NCBI RefSeq assembly: GCF_039621855.1
Contig: NZ_CP155071.1
Coordinates: 1,488,001 to 1,552,000 of the forward strand
From: Erwinia sp. HDF1-3R
GTDB taxonomy: Bacteria; Pseudomonadota; Gammaproteobacteria; Enterobacterales; Enterobacteriaceae
Direction of reading: 5' to 3'
DNA: 64,000 nt
Shown here piece by piece: positions 46,929-55,082 of the stretch. The first letter of the stretch is position 1; every line of letters begins with the position of its first letter. The translations under genes were made by a program, and so were the position numbers. The notes beneath the pieces are model-generated. The model was not told the origin of the DNA. It searched no databases and saw only the letters and a list, made by a program, of their open reading frames with translations.

Positions 46929-47142
46929 CAATAATTGCCTTACGGATGCCGTGCTTGTACTGGGTATACTGTGAACTGGCCCAGTTAGCATTGGAGAGAT
47001 CCTGCATTTCATTCTGAAAAGCATATATGTCGGCGGCATTAAAGGGCTGGTCCTGACTCTCCTTGGCATACTGGTACATATCCTTTTGCGCGTGAACCAC
47101 CTGACTGGTTAAGCGGCGCTGGATCGGGTCATTACTGCTCAT
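46915..47142 (-). CDS. hrpF: HrpF, small T3SS protein
   Basis: A 75-residue helical protein (MSSNDPIQRRLTSQVVHAQ) matching HrpF in size and place. First gene of the hrpF-G-hrcC-hrpT-hrpV operon, about 30 bp from an hrp box. HrpF proteins of this group are required for secretion and may act in early substrate assembly; exact role uncertain. GGAGAC precedes the ATG. Confidence 0.85.
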   Translation of the reverse strand: MSSNDPIQRRLTSQVVHAQKDMYQYAKESQDQPFNAADIYAFQNEMQDLSNANWASSQYTQYKHGIRKAIIDAIN

Positions 47143-47172
47143 GATAGGGGTCTCCTGTAAGGGTGCCTGGAT

Positions 47173-47200
47173 TATGTGGCGCGCAACGGCTTAGGGTTCC
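47173..47200 (-). promoter_or_regulatory. hrp box for the hrpF-hrpV operon
   Basis: Minus strand GGAACC, 15 bases, CCACATA: exact hrp-box consensus, 31 bp upstream of hrpF. Confidence 0.93.
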
Positions 47201-47259
47201 GCTGAGGCGAAAAAATAGTGGCAGGATACCAGGGTCAGGAGAGGTTGCCCGGGTATTGG

Positions 47260-47287
47260 TATCAGATATCAGGTATCAGGTATCAGG
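47260..47287. repeat. Four tandem heptamers across the hrpE stop codon
   Basis: TATCAGA followed by three exact TATCAGG copies. The hrpE stop (47269-47271) lies inside. Slippage by one heptamer would change the last residues of HrpE. Confidence 0.8.
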
Positions 47288-47886
47288 GCCGGGCAGATCT
47301 GCGCCCAGCTGAGGTGGAGTTCGCCCTGCGGCGTGGTAAGGATCATGCTGTCCGCTGCCAGCGAGCCGTCGCTGCTAACCTGCCATTCAAGCTGGGGACG
47401 GGTCGCCAGCCAGCGTTCAACCGCCGGGTGTTGTTCACTGGCGCACAGCAGGGTGGCGGGAGCGGGGCGCCCCTGCGCTTTCAGTAGCTGCTGCAACAGG
47501 GCCTGGACGCGCTCTGATGGGGGAAGTTCGGCGATCAGCTGCGCCAGCGCCTGACTCAGCAGGGCTTCCGCATTGGGCAACAGGTTTGCCTGCCACTGCG
47601 CCTGCTGCTGCTGCCATTCAGCGAAAAATTGTTCAGCCTGATGCAGAAAATCCTGCTGATGCTGAGCGAGTTGTTCAGCCAGCACTTGTTCGTGCTGCTC
47701 ACGCATCTGTCTCTTGAGCCGATCCGCCTGATGACTGGCGTCGTTAAGCCGCTGCTGCGCCTGTTGCTCAGCGGCCTCAAGGATCGACAGCGCCTGCTGA
47801 TGTTCAGCAATAGCCTCCCGGGTGATGATGCCACCCGATAACAGCCGTGGGTCACTCAGTAAGGGGATTTTCTTGCGGATCCACAT
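47269..47886 (-). CDS. hrpE: T3SS ATPase regulator HrpE (SctL)
   Basis: A 205-residue SctL/FliH-class protein that tethers the ATPase to the cytoplasmic ring. It has a long Gln/Ala-rich coiled coil (about 25-115) and a C-terminal globular part. The start overlaps hrpD by 35 bases. The stop codon is embedded in a short tandem repeat. Confidence 0.87.
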   Translation of the reverse strand: MWIRKKIPLLSDPRLLSGGIITREAIAEHQQALSILEAAEQQAQQRLNDASHQADRLKRQMREQHEQVLAEQLAQHQQDFLHQAEQFFAEWQQQQAQWQANLLPNAEALLSQALAQLIAELPPSERVQALLQQLLKAQGRPAPATLLCASEQHPAVERWLATRPQLEWQVSSDGSLAADSMILTTPQGELHLSWAQICPALIPDT

Positions 47887-48460
47887 GTATCATCTTCTCC
47901 GGTTGCTGGCTTTGCCAGATTACGGCATCCCACAGGGCGGCCAGCCGGGACTCAGGCAGGTCAGGCACAGGATACTCGCTGACCTGTTTGACCCATTCCC
48001 GCGGAAACCGCAGCCGCAGCCGGGGCCAGCAGGCGGGCGACAGCGTATGCAGTAACAGCAGGCTACCGGTGGTATAAGGGTAAAAACAGTCCTCACCCAG
48101 CCAGCTCTCACAGCGCAGGGCCTTAGTCAGGCGTCTGCACCAGATACGGTTGGCGGGGCTCAGTTCATCAGGGGCCAGGTGCGGTGCGCAAACGCCCGCC
48201 AGCAGCGTCAGGAGACGCGCCCAGCAGGCATCGGGCAGACTTACCAGCGCGAGTAACCGCTCCTGAGGGGCCGGGGGCAGGGCAGGGCGAATATCAAATC
48301 CGGCGGCGACCGCCAGGGGATGCTGCCATGCCAGTGCCTGTTGCTGCGCGGCAGGCAGCGCAAAGAAGCCGTTAATATGCCAGCTTTCATCCGCCTGCTG
48401 CCAGTATCCCTGATGCCACCACTGCAGCCAGCGCTCAGCCTGCTGTTCGCTCACCTCCAT
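47852..48460 (-). CDS. hrpD: T3SS sorting-platform protein HrpD (SctK)
   Basis: A 202-residue Trp- and Leu-rich soluble protein at the hrpD position between hrcJ and hrpE. SctK proteins connect the cytoplasmic ring to the inner-membrane ring. Motifs are weak in this family, so position is the main support. Confidence 0.82.
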   Translation of the reverse strand: MEVSEQQAERWLQWWHQGYWQQADESWHINGFFALPAAQQQALAWQHPLAVAAGFDIRPALPPAPQERLLALVSLPDACWARLLTLLAGVCAPHLAPDELSPANRIWCRRLTKALRCESWLGEDCFYPYTTGSLLLLHTLSPACWPRLRLRFPREWVKQVSEYPVPDLPESRLAALWDAVIWQSQQPEKMIHVDPQENPLTE

Positions 48461-48463
48461 CGG

Positions 48464-49246
48464 CTATTTCCCCGCTGCGGCAGCAGCATTTTTCGCTTTA
48501 CCGAGCCTGAGCTTTTTGCCAGGTCTGAACAGCGTCAGGCCAACGGCTGCCAGAGCCACAATGGCCAACAGTGAAAAAATCCACTTGACGGTCGAATAGC
48601 TTCCCGGTGAGAGCTGGAAAGGCCCCATCTGCACCACCTCAACGCGATCTTCATAGGTTTGTGCCGGAACAAAGACAATCGCGAGGTCTTTATCGCTTTT
48701 TCCGGCCAGCCCCGGAATACTGGTGGCGACCATCTGACGAATTCGTGGCTCAATGCTGTCGGGATCGAGATTGTTGTGATACTTGATAAATACCGAGGCG
48801 GAAGCCGGCTGGACAGGCTCGCCGGGCGCGAGGCGCTCAGGCAGAACGACGTGTACGCGGGCAACAACAACGCCATCAATCTGCGCCAGGGTGGATTCAA
48901 CTTCCTGAGAAAGCGCATAAATATAACGGGCGCGTTCTTCCATCGGGCTGGAAATCACCCCGCTTTTCTGAAATACCTCACCCAGGTTGGTTCGCGCCTT
49001 ACGCGGCAGCCCGGCAGAGTCGAGGATCTTCACGCTGCGTTCAATATTCTCTGCATCCACCGCGACGGAGATGCCCGATTTCTCAATCAGCTTTTGCGCG
49101 GCAATCTGGTGCTGATTCAGCTCGGCAATAATGTCATTTGCGTCATTTTCTGCCAGCCCGCTAAACAGCACGGTTTTATCACCGCAGCCCGCAAGCAGCA
49201 GCACCAGCGCCAGGCACGCCAGCCATTTCAGCAAAAGTGTTTTCAT
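48464..49246 (-). CDS. hrcJ: T3SS inner-membrane ring lipoprotein HrcJ (SctJ)
   Basis: A 260-residue YscJ/PrgK/FliF-type lipoprotein: lipobox LLLAGC (Cys21), two ring-building modules (LNQHQIAAQKLIEKSGISVAV region and VVARVHVVLPER), a C-terminal membrane helix and a short basic tail. Confidence 0.96.
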   Translation of the reverse strand: MKTLLLKWLACLALVLLLAGCGDKTVLFSGLAENDANDIIAELNQHQIAAQKLIEKSGISVAVDAENIERSVKILDSAGLPRKARTNLGEVFQKSGVISSPMEERARYIYALSQEVESTLAQIDGVVVARVHVVLPERLAPGEPVQPASASVFIKYHNNLDPDSIEPRIRQMVATSIPGLAGKSDKDLAIVFVPAQTYEDRVEVVQMGPFQLSPGSYSTVKWIFSLLAIVALAAVGLTLFRPGKKLRLGKAKNAAAAAGK

Positions 49247-49253
49247 TACGTCG

Positions 49254-49625
49254 CTACTGTAGGTTGGTCAGTTTATCGATGCTTTGTACGCCTTTGGCGA
49301 CAATTTTCGCGTTCATTAAATTTTCAATATAATAGTTCGATAAAGCCGAATTAGCCTGGCTAAATTCCAGTAAATTGGATGAGCGTGATGCTTTCTGTAA
49401 ATCCTGAAAGGTCTCTTTTCTTTGCCGCTCGCTATTACTAAAGGAGCTGGCAAGGCCATTCATAAAGTGACTCACGCCATTAGGTGCGGAAACTTTTTCA
49501 ACCTGTGGGTCTTCTTTTAGCTGGGCGGAAAAAAAATCAACGTCAGTTTGTTCAGGCTGCGGCAGCAGGGACTTGTCATTAAGCTCGGTATGGCCTGGCC
49601 CTGATGGCAATTGTGATATTTTCAT
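49254..49625 (-). CDS. hrpB: T3SS inner-rod protein HrpB (SctI)
   Basis: A 123-residue SctI-type protein with a helical C-terminus (NSALSNYYIENLMNAKIVAKG), as in inner-rod proteins that line the channel beneath the pilus. The ATG at 49625 was preferred over 49697 because the extra residues look unrelated, though the ribosome site is weak. It lies 8 bp before hrcJ. Confidence 0.85.
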   Translation of the reverse strand: MKISQLPSGPGHTELNDKSLLPQPEQTDVDFFSAQLKEDPQVEKVSAPNGVSHFMNGLASSFSNSERQRKETFQDLQKASRSSNLLEFSQANSALSNYYIENLMNAKIVAKGVQSIDKLTNLQ

Positions 49626-49738
49626 GGCGAATGGCTCATTGTTGAAAAGAGGAAATACGCGGTGAAGGTGGCGCAGGCATTTATGTATGATGCCCACGCC
49701 ATAGCGTGCAAATAAATAGCAGTGGTTAGAACAGCTAA

Positions 49739-50029
49739 TTAGTACTGGATTTTAACCTGAGTAGCAGCAGAAGCGGCCTGAGCCTCACTGTCCGCAATGC
49801 CCTTGGTTTTGCTATTCTGCTGATCAAGTTTCGCTTTTTCGATAGAGTCCTGCTGCGTCTGAGCCTGAATCGCCTGCATTTGACTCATAAAATCGGTACC
49901 GGAGTCTGCGCTTTTGGTTTCAGACACTGCTGCATCCCCAGCAGTTTTTAACGTTGAGGCATCACTTGCTGCACCGCCCATAAAGCTTGCAAGCTGACTG
50001 GTAAGGTTAGTACCAATTGAACCTGACAT
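49739..50029 (-). CDS. hrpA: Hrp pilin HrpA
   Basis: A 96-residue small, Cys- and Trp-free Ala/Ser/Gln-rich protein with an alpha-helical C-terminal half (QQDSIEKAKLDQQNSK). It has the hallmarks of Hrp pilins, which are exported and polymerise into the long T3SS pilus. AGGAG precedes the ATG and an hrp box lies about 57 bp upstream. First gene of hrpA-hrpB-hrcJ-hrpD-hrpE. Confidence 0.88.
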   Translation of the reverse strand: MSGSIGTNLTSQLASFMGGAASDASTLKTAGDAAVSETKSADSGTDFMSQMQAIQAQTQQDSIEKAKLDQQNSKTKGIADSEAQAASAATQVKIQY

Positions 50030-50085
50030 ATTCTCGCTCCTGATTAAGATGGATATTGATAATTAACATCAGCGTCTTCATTTGT

Positions 50086-50113
50086 TAAGTGGGAGCAGCG
50101 CGTAAAGGGTTCC
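50086..50113 (-). promoter_or_regulatory. hrp box for the hrpA-hrpE operon
   Basis: Minus strand GGAACC, 15 bases, CCACTTA: exact hrp-box consensus. Confidence 0.94.
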
Positions 50114-50174
50114 AAATTAATTTTAATTTTTTCTGCAGAGAGTTAATCCCAAAATGACTGAATGAAAAATGTTC

Positions 50175-51179
50175 TCAGGCAACGATATTCAGGGACTTGA
50201 TGCGATGATAAAGCGTACGACGCGGAATACCCAGTTCATGCACCACATCATCAATTTTATGGCCGTGTCGGTTCAGACAGTCTTTAATCAGGCTGCGTTC
50301 GATGCGGCGCAGACGATCTTTTAACAGGGTCGCCTCGCCATCGCCCGCTGAAATATTGCACAGCGGCGGCAGGCGTAATACGTGACGCTCGGCGGCCGCT
50401 TTCAGTTCACGGATATTTCCCGGCCAGCTATGCAGAAGCAGCGCTTCGTCCAGCGTTAACGATGAGGGAGGCACGGACTGCTTCAACCGCATGGCCGCCT
50501 CCAGCGTAAAGCGGCGAAACAGCGGAATAATCAGCTCGGCGTGAGAACGCACCGTTGGCGTCTCAATTTTGATGGTCGAAAGGCGAAAGTAAAGATCCCG
50601 TCGAAAACGCCCCTGCTCAACCAGCTCCGCCAGCGGCGTCTGCGAAGCGGCGATCACCCGCAGGTCGAGGGGCACGGGCTGAGTCGACCCCAGCCGCTGA
50701 ATTGAACGGGTTTCGAGTACCCTCAGCAGCTTCGCCTGCAGAGTCAGCGGCATGCTGTCTATTTCATCCAGAAACAGGATGCCCTTATCCGACACCTCAA
50801 TATAACCTGCACGCGAATGACTGGCCCCGGTATAGGCACCGGCCATCACGCCAAACAGTTCGCTTTCTGCCAGATTTTCAGGAATAGCCGCGCAGTTTAC
50901 CGGCACCAGCGGCCCCGTCACGCCAGAGAGCTGATAGATGCGGCGGGTTAACGTGTCTTTACCTGTCCCGGTCTCGCCTTCCAGCAGCAGATCGACCTTC
51001 AGCGGAGCGAGCGTATTAACCATGGGATACAGATTGGCATGAATATCCGCCATCGCGGGTCCAATAACGCTGGTTGACGCTGTGTTATCCCCCGTTAAGG
51101 GAAATATCTCCTTACACCGCCCGGCAACATCGTGACAGATAATCCTTTTAATTGGCTGCTTATCACTATCTGTAATCAT
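50175..51179 (-). CDS. hrpS: Sigma-54 enhancer-binding activator HrpS
   Basis: A 334-residue AAA+ activator without a receiver domain: Walker A GETGTGKD (68-75), the sigma-54-contacting loop GAYTGA (114-119, a common variant of GAFTGA), Walker B FLDEIDSMP, and a C-terminal Fis-type helix-turn-helix (IDDVVHELGIPRRTLYHRI). It activates hrpL from the sigma-54 promoter seen at 33046-33061. CAGGAGA precedes the ATG. There is no hrpR, so a single HrpS works as in Erwinia. It is separated from hrpXY by the whole T3SS. Confidence 0.95.
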   Translation of the reverse strand: MITDSDKQPIKRIICHDVAGRCKEIFPLTGDNTASTSVIGPAMADIHANLYPMVNTLAPLKVDLLLEGETGTGKDTLTRRIYQLSGVTGPLVPVNCAAIPENLAESELFGVMAGAYTGASHSRAGYIEVSDKGILFLDEIDSMPLTLQAKLLRVLETRSIQRLGSTQPVPLDLRVIAASQTPLAELVEQGRFRRDLYFRLSTIKIETPTVRSHAELIIPLFRRFTLEAAMRLKQSVPPSSLTLDEALLLHSWPGNIRELKAAAERHVLRLPPLCNISAGDGEATLLKDRLRRIERSLIKDCLNRHGHKIDDVVHELGIPRRTLYHRIKSLNIVA

Positions 51180-51631
51180 AATTTCTCCTGGATTCCCTCA
51201 GACGAATTTGAAAAATTCTGTTAGCACCCTGATACGAAATAAGAGATGGAACGGCATCTGCTGCGAGGCACGCTTTCAGCATCAGATTGTTCCGTAATGA
51301 TCCTTAACTTTCGTTCACTATTTACCAGCCCGATGCAGGCGGCTATCAGTTTCCTCTGAACTTGTTGTGGGGATCTCCGTGCCATAAAGTAAGGAAATCC
51401 TTACCTGACGGGTCGTGTCTGATGATAAGTTCATGTAAGTAATTGCATTATTATTGTTATTAATCGTTAGGATTTAGTAATTATAATTGCGAGATTTGTG
51501 TCTTAAATTTCTTTTGCTGGAACCTTTCTGGTTAGTTCCCCACCAAAAAAACGCGAAGAAGCCGGAAAATTTCCGGGCTATTAGGGTGCGCTGTTTCACA
51601 GTGGCACTTATCTCACTTACTGGAGATACTC
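51180..51631. other. Regulatory region between hrpS and the harpin gene
   Basis: About 450 bp carrying the hrpS promoter region (minus) and the hrp box of the harpin gene (plus). AT-rich between 51420 and 51520. I did not identify the HrpY-binding site. No further gene is seen. Confidence 0.6.
51519..51546 (+). promoter_or_regulatory. hrp box for the harpin gene
   Basis: GGAACC, 15 bases, CCACCAA: exact hrp-box consensus, 85 bp upstream of the ATG. Confidence 0.94.
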
Positions 51632-52291
51632 ATGAATCCCATGAATAGCGTAAATATTGGTAGTCAGTTAGGCGGTAGCAGTACAGCAAATAACAGCGAT
51701 TTTTTAAGTCAGATGGAGATGATTAATCCGGCTAAATCTGAGCTCGCAGGGCAGGGTGTTAACTTTGGCACGCAGGGGAGCAACGGTACGGCGAACAGTG
51801 CGCTGGCCATACCGCTAAAAAATAGCCAAAGCGGTCAGGAAGTAAGTGGGGATCAGGATAGCACCAACGCGATTACTCAACTGCTAAACGCGATCATTCA
51901 ACTGCTACAGGGGCAGGGAAAAACGGGTGATAGCGGTAAAAGCCCCAGTGAGGCCAGCGACGGCAGTAACGCCAGCGCTAACGGACCAACGGCTACCCAG
52001 AATGAGCAGGGCAGTAGCGATATGCTGACTCAGCTAATGGACATGATTAAGAAGATGCTGGGCCAGTCCTCTGAAGGCAGCGATAGCGCAGGCCAGTCAG
52101 CGAATGGCGACAGCGCTGCCGCACCCGCGTCGGCACAGAGCAGCAATGGCACTCAGGATAGCGGCTCGGAGAGTAACGGTATTGCCGGTAAACTGGGCGC
52201 CGCCCTGCAGATGTTGGGTCTGGGGGCTATCCTTTCGGCTCTTCAGGGCAGCGGAGCCAGCGCGCAGGGCAGTGGTGATGTCAGCAAGTGA
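51632..52291 (+). CDS. Harpin-like secreted protein
   Basis: A 219-residue acidic, Ser/Gly/Gln/Asn-rich protein without Cys, Trp or Tyr, the composition of harpins (heat-stable proteins exported by the T3SS that act in the plant apoplast and help translocation). Two similar amphipathic helices, STNAITQLLNAIIQLLQGQG (about 76-95) and SSDMLTQLMDMIKKMLGQSS, are separated by a Ser/Asn linker, and a third hydrophobic segment lies near the C-terminus. It is much shorter than E. amylovora HrpN (about 400 residues) and closer in layout to Hpa1-type harpins, so I give no symbol. GGAG precedes the ATG; an hrp box drives it. Confidence 0.8.
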   Translation: MNPMNSVNIGSQLGGSSTANNSDFLSQMEMINPAKSELAGQGVNFGTQGSNGTANSALAIPLKNSQSGQEVSGDQDSTNAITQLLNAIIQLLQGQGKTGDSGKSPSEASDGSNASANGPTATQNEQGSSDMLTQLMDMIKKMLGQSSEGSDSAGQSANGDSAAAPASAQSSNGTQDSGSESNGIAGKLGAALQMLGLGAILSALQGSGASAQGSGDVSK

Positions 52292-52376
52292 ATGTGTGCT
52301 TTAACTGAGAAAAGGGGGGCCGCTCCCTTATTTCAAATGGGGGAATATGGCGCGTAACGCTTATTCCCCGGCTTAT

Positions 52377-53678
52377 TCAGCTACCTGATGTATCGGACAG
52401 GCGCGAAGTCAACCGCGCTTCAATTTGTCTGGCGCCCCAGTCAACGGCTTTTGGCAGTGCTTTCTGCAGCGCTTTGCTGGCACGTTCTGCCGCCAGGGGG
52501 GCAAGAATTTCAGCGGCCGGCACGGAGGCAAAAACGGGCATCGAGAGAGCCAGGTTGGTCAGGTGATTCATCGCTGCCGTAGAAGCCGCATTGAATCCTT
52601 TGCTCGACATTGCCTGACTGACGGCCGTACGCGCCGAAAGCGTAGCCGCAAATCCGCCTGCCAGCAGGGCATTTTTGGTCATCCCGCTGGCCGTTAATAC
52701 TTCACGACCCGCACGAAGCGATTCCGTTGCCACATCAACGGGGAATTTAGCCAGGCGTTTACCCGCGCCCTGTAATGGCGCAGTCAGGCCGTGGCTATTT
52801 TTCAGTGCGCTGTAGCGTTGCTTCCAGTCCATCCGGCCAAAAAGGTATTCAGCGCCCTCGCGGCTATATTTGCTGTTTACCGCATGGGTCACGGCGGACA
52901 TCGCTCCACCGGCCGCCAGGCCGCCTCCCGCAGTAAGCCAGCTGTCTACCGCTGCTGCCGTCTTAGCCCCTGCGGTTGCCGTTACGGCGGCAGCGGTTCC
53001 CAGACGCACCACATTTCGCACGCTGTAGGCCTGGATAGCGGCGGCATATTCCGCTGCCAGTCGCCCGGTTGTCGGTTGTTTGGCCTCAGCCGCCTGCTGC
53101 ATTACCGGTTCAAGCTCGTTGTGTTCAGCGGCCAGCCACTGCGTATCCGCCGTGGCTTTATCAAGTAACGCGCAGCCAAAGGTGTCGGCAATCCCCGACT
53201 GTAATCCTGCATGCATACCAAGCTGAGCAGCGCTATGGGCAAAGGCGCTGAGCTGAGGGATGCGGTCAAAGGCAACCGATGCCACAGCAAACGGGATGGC
53301 GCGAACAGCGCCTCGGCTAACCTGTGCCACGCGGTCAAGCCGGCTACCTTTTGTGAGTACCGCTTCAATTGATTCGGGTGTTTCATTCATTGCATGAAGC
53401 TGGCGGGTGCGATCTTCGATCAGCTGGTGAAAATCAGCCTGATTATCGCCGTCAGTGTGATTCTCAAACAGCGCAGCCAGCTTGTAATGAATGGCCGCTT
53501 CGTTAGCAGAGTGATACTCAGTGCCCTGAATATGATAGACGCCGCGCTGGGTTGCGGCTTGGGTCTGGCTGGCATCGCTGTGTGTTGACGGTGAGGATGC
53601 CTGGGGATGTTCCGGAAGGGCATCATGAATGTCAGGTGTTATGCTGTTGCCGGATGAAGGGAGAGCAGGTGTGACCAT
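52377..53678 (-). CDS. Candidate HrpL-regulated type III effector or translocator
   Basis: A 433-residue protein I do not recognise. Its N-terminus fits T3SS export rules known from P. syringae: Pro at position 4, no acidic residue in the first 12, and eight Ser in the first 50. The middle and C-terminal parts hold several Ala-rich hydrophobic helices (GTAAAVTATAGAKTAAAV, WLTAGGGLAAGGAMSAV, NALLAGGFAATLSA, LTNLALSMPVFASVPAAE), suggesting membrane insertion. An hrp box precedes it, so it belongs to the HrpL regulon. No adjacent chaperone gene is seen. Confidence 0.7.
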   Translation of the reverse strand: MVTPALPSSGNSITPDIHDALPEHPQASSPSTHSDASQTQAATQRGVYHIQGTEYHSANEAAIHYKLAALFENHTDGDNQADFHQLIEDRTRQLHAMNETPESIEAVLTKGSRLDRVAQVSRGAVRAIPFAVASVAFDRIPQLSAFAHSAAQLGMHAGLQSGIADTFGCALLDKATADTQWLAAEHNELEPVMQQAAEAKQPTTGRLAAEYAAAIQAYSVRNVVRLGTAAAVTATAGAKTAAAVDSWLTAGGGLAAGGAMSAVTHAVNSKYSREGAEYLFGRMDWKQRYSALKNSHGLTAPLQGAGKRLAKFPVDVATESLRAGREVLTASGMTKNALLAGGFAATLSARTAVSQAMSSKGFNAASTAAMNHLTNLALSMPVFASVPAAEILAPLAAERASKALQKALPKAVDWGARQIEARLTSRLSDTSGS

Positions 53679-53710
53679 GGGTTTACCTTATCGATACAGA
53701 CGAATAAGGC

Positions 53711-53738
53711 TAAGTGGTAAAGAGCAGGCCAGGGTTCC
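53711..53738 (-). promoter_or_regulatory. hrp box for the candidate effector gene
   Basis: Minus strand GGAACC, 15 bases, CCACTTA: exact consensus, 33 bp upstream of the start codon. Confidence 0.94.
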
Positions 53739-53840
53739 CTCAGGCAATAAAGCGAGACGGCAAAAGCACATCCTGAAATCTTCATCTATACTCAAGCCAC
53801 TACATCGTAGTGACTTTTAATTTTGTTTGAGGGAAATGGA

Positions 53841-53924
53841 ATGAAGATTATTCTCTGGATTATTGCCATCATTTTTATCGTGGGTCTGCTAACGCTTACT
53901 GGCGTGTTTAAAATACTGTTCTGA
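53841..53924 (+). CDS. yohP: Small inner-membrane protein YohP
   Basis: A 27-residue single-helix protein, MKIILWIIAIIF onwards with the TGVFK near the C-terminus. It matches E. coli YohP (also 27 residues, same ends and TGVFK motif), a stress-induced inner-membrane microprotein. A GAGGGAAATGG ribosome region precedes the ATG and a terminator follows. It marks the first ordinary chromosomal gene to the right of the T3SS. Confidence 0.9.
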   Translation: MKIILWIIAIIFIVGLLTLTGVFKILF

Positions 53925-53932
53925 TGGTAAAG

Positions 53933-53969
53933 GGATGACGGCTGCGCAAACGCGGCTGTCATCCTTTTC
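53933..53969 (+). terminator. Terminator of yohP
   Basis: GGATGAC...GTCATCC stem with GC-rich inner pairs (TGCG/CGC) and a following TTTT. It overlaps the 3' end of the convergent Cys-rich gene. Confidence 0.7.
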
Positions 53970-54216
53970 GCTTCGACTCAATTAACCGCTCCCCGGATGA
54001 CGTCCAGCACTCATTATTTACCTGATGAAGTGAGGTTAAGCGTCCCTCCTGCGTTACGTCTCCACCTGCTAAAATCTTATAGTAAGGGGTATCTGACAGC
54101 GTAAGAGGCCTGATGCAGTCCGCGCAAACCGCACCATAATGCCCCCCGTAACGCTTCTGCCCACTGGTAAAGATAAACTTCCCGCAGCCACATTTCGCGC
54201 ATTTTAATACCATCAT
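53959..54216 (-). CDS. Small Cys-rich (zinc-ribbon-like) protein
   Basis: An 85-residue protein with CAKCGC near residues 6-11 and CADC near 31-34, a four-cysteine pattern typical of a zinc ribbon, followed by a short unrelated tail. GAGAGAAG precedes the ATG. Convergent with yohP. I do not recognise a named family; it could bind nucleic acid or protein, but that is a guess. Confidence 0.6.
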   Translation of the reverse strand: MMVLKCAKCGCGKFIFTSGQKRYGGHYGAVCADCIRPLTLSDTPYYKILAGGDVTQEGRLTSLHQVNNECWTSSGERLIESKRKG

Positions 54217-54682
54217 GCTTCTCTCGAATTTCAGGACTTATCCTATTTACTTGAGGTGATATTATCAAAGATTACCAGGATATCCATAAGATATGTTAAT
54301 TGATTCTTGCTGAGCATTGTTTTTTAATGAAATTAATTTTCCGGAAACTTAAGATGTAGGTTACTGAAAATGCTTTAATAGAGTCTGAAAGGCGTAAAAT
54401 AATTTTAAATTGATTGAGATCAAATTTTAGTTAAGACGCAGGAAATAAAGACAATATCGGTGTGCTGTGCTTATCATTTTTCTGACTCGCCCTGGGGGTG
54501 GCACGATGGGGAGTTTCAGGCGTGTACCTGGATCTGAAACCGCGGCGTGAATAATAATGTGTCAGCAAAAAAGGCGATATTTATCACTTTTTCGCGTTTC
54601 GCTACTGGACAAAAGGCTCGGCAATTGCTGTACTAACCGTCGACACAGTTTTGTGTCCATTTTTCATGTAAAGGTAATATAG
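54217..54682. other. Long upstream and leader region of cspE
   Basis: About 465 bp, AT-rich on the left. The last ~130 bases before cspE probably form a long structured leader, as is common for csp genes; an imperfect AAAAAGGCGATA / TATCACTTTTT hairpin lies at about 54569-54594. No gene is seen. Confidence 0.45.
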
Positions 54683-54892
54683 ATGTCTAAGATCAAAGGT
54701 AGCGTTAAGTGGTTTAATGAGTCCAAAGGATTCGGTTTCATTACTCCTGAAGATGGTAGCAAAGACGTGTTCGTTCACTTCTCTGCCATCCAGAGCAATG
54801 GTTTCAAAACTCTCGCTGAAGGTCAGCGCGTAGAGTTCGAAATCACCAACGGTGCCAAAGGCCCATCTGCTGCTAACGTTGCCGCTATTTAA
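54683..54892 (+). CDS. cspE: Cold-shock-type RNA chaperone CspE/CspC-like
   Basis: A 69-residue single cold-shock domain with RNP1 [11 protein letters not shown] and RNP2 DVFVHFSAI. It binds single-stranded RNA/DNA and melts structure. The location near the tatE-lipA-lipB block is like that of cspE in E. coli, which supports cspE over cspC. AAAGG precedes the ATG. Confidence 0.93.
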   Translation: MSKIKGSVKWFNESKGFGFITPEDGSKDVFVHFSAIQSNGFKTLAEGQRVEFEITNGAKGPSAANVAAI

Positions 54893-54912
54893 GTTATCAG
54901 ACAGAATTTTTA

Positions 54913-54940
54913 AAACCCGCCGATCGGCGGGTTTTTTTTT
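54913..54940 (+). terminator. Terminator of cspE
   Basis: AACCCGCCGATCGGCGGGTT hairpin followed by eight or more T. Confidence 0.95.
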
Positions 54941-54986
54941 GTCCCATTCACCCTTAATTAAGACGCGTTGCGATAACCGCGATGGC

Positions 54987-55082
54987 TTATCGGGCAAAGA
55001 ACTGCTGAAGCCACAGTACGGCAATCAGGACGCTTATCATAACAGCAACGGCTTCACTTACAGATTTAGGTAATGCGCTCAT
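54987..55082 (-). CDS. 31-residue putative small membrane protein
   Basis: Starts MSALPKSVSEAVAVM, has a hydrophobic helix (ISVLIAVLWLQQFF) and ends in AR. The start has an excellent ribosome site (AAGGAAGCAG before ATG). Length and layout are those of bacterial membrane microproteins. Family not recognised. Confidence 0.55.
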   Translation of the reverse strand: MSALPKSVSEAVAVMISVLIAVLWLQQFFAR

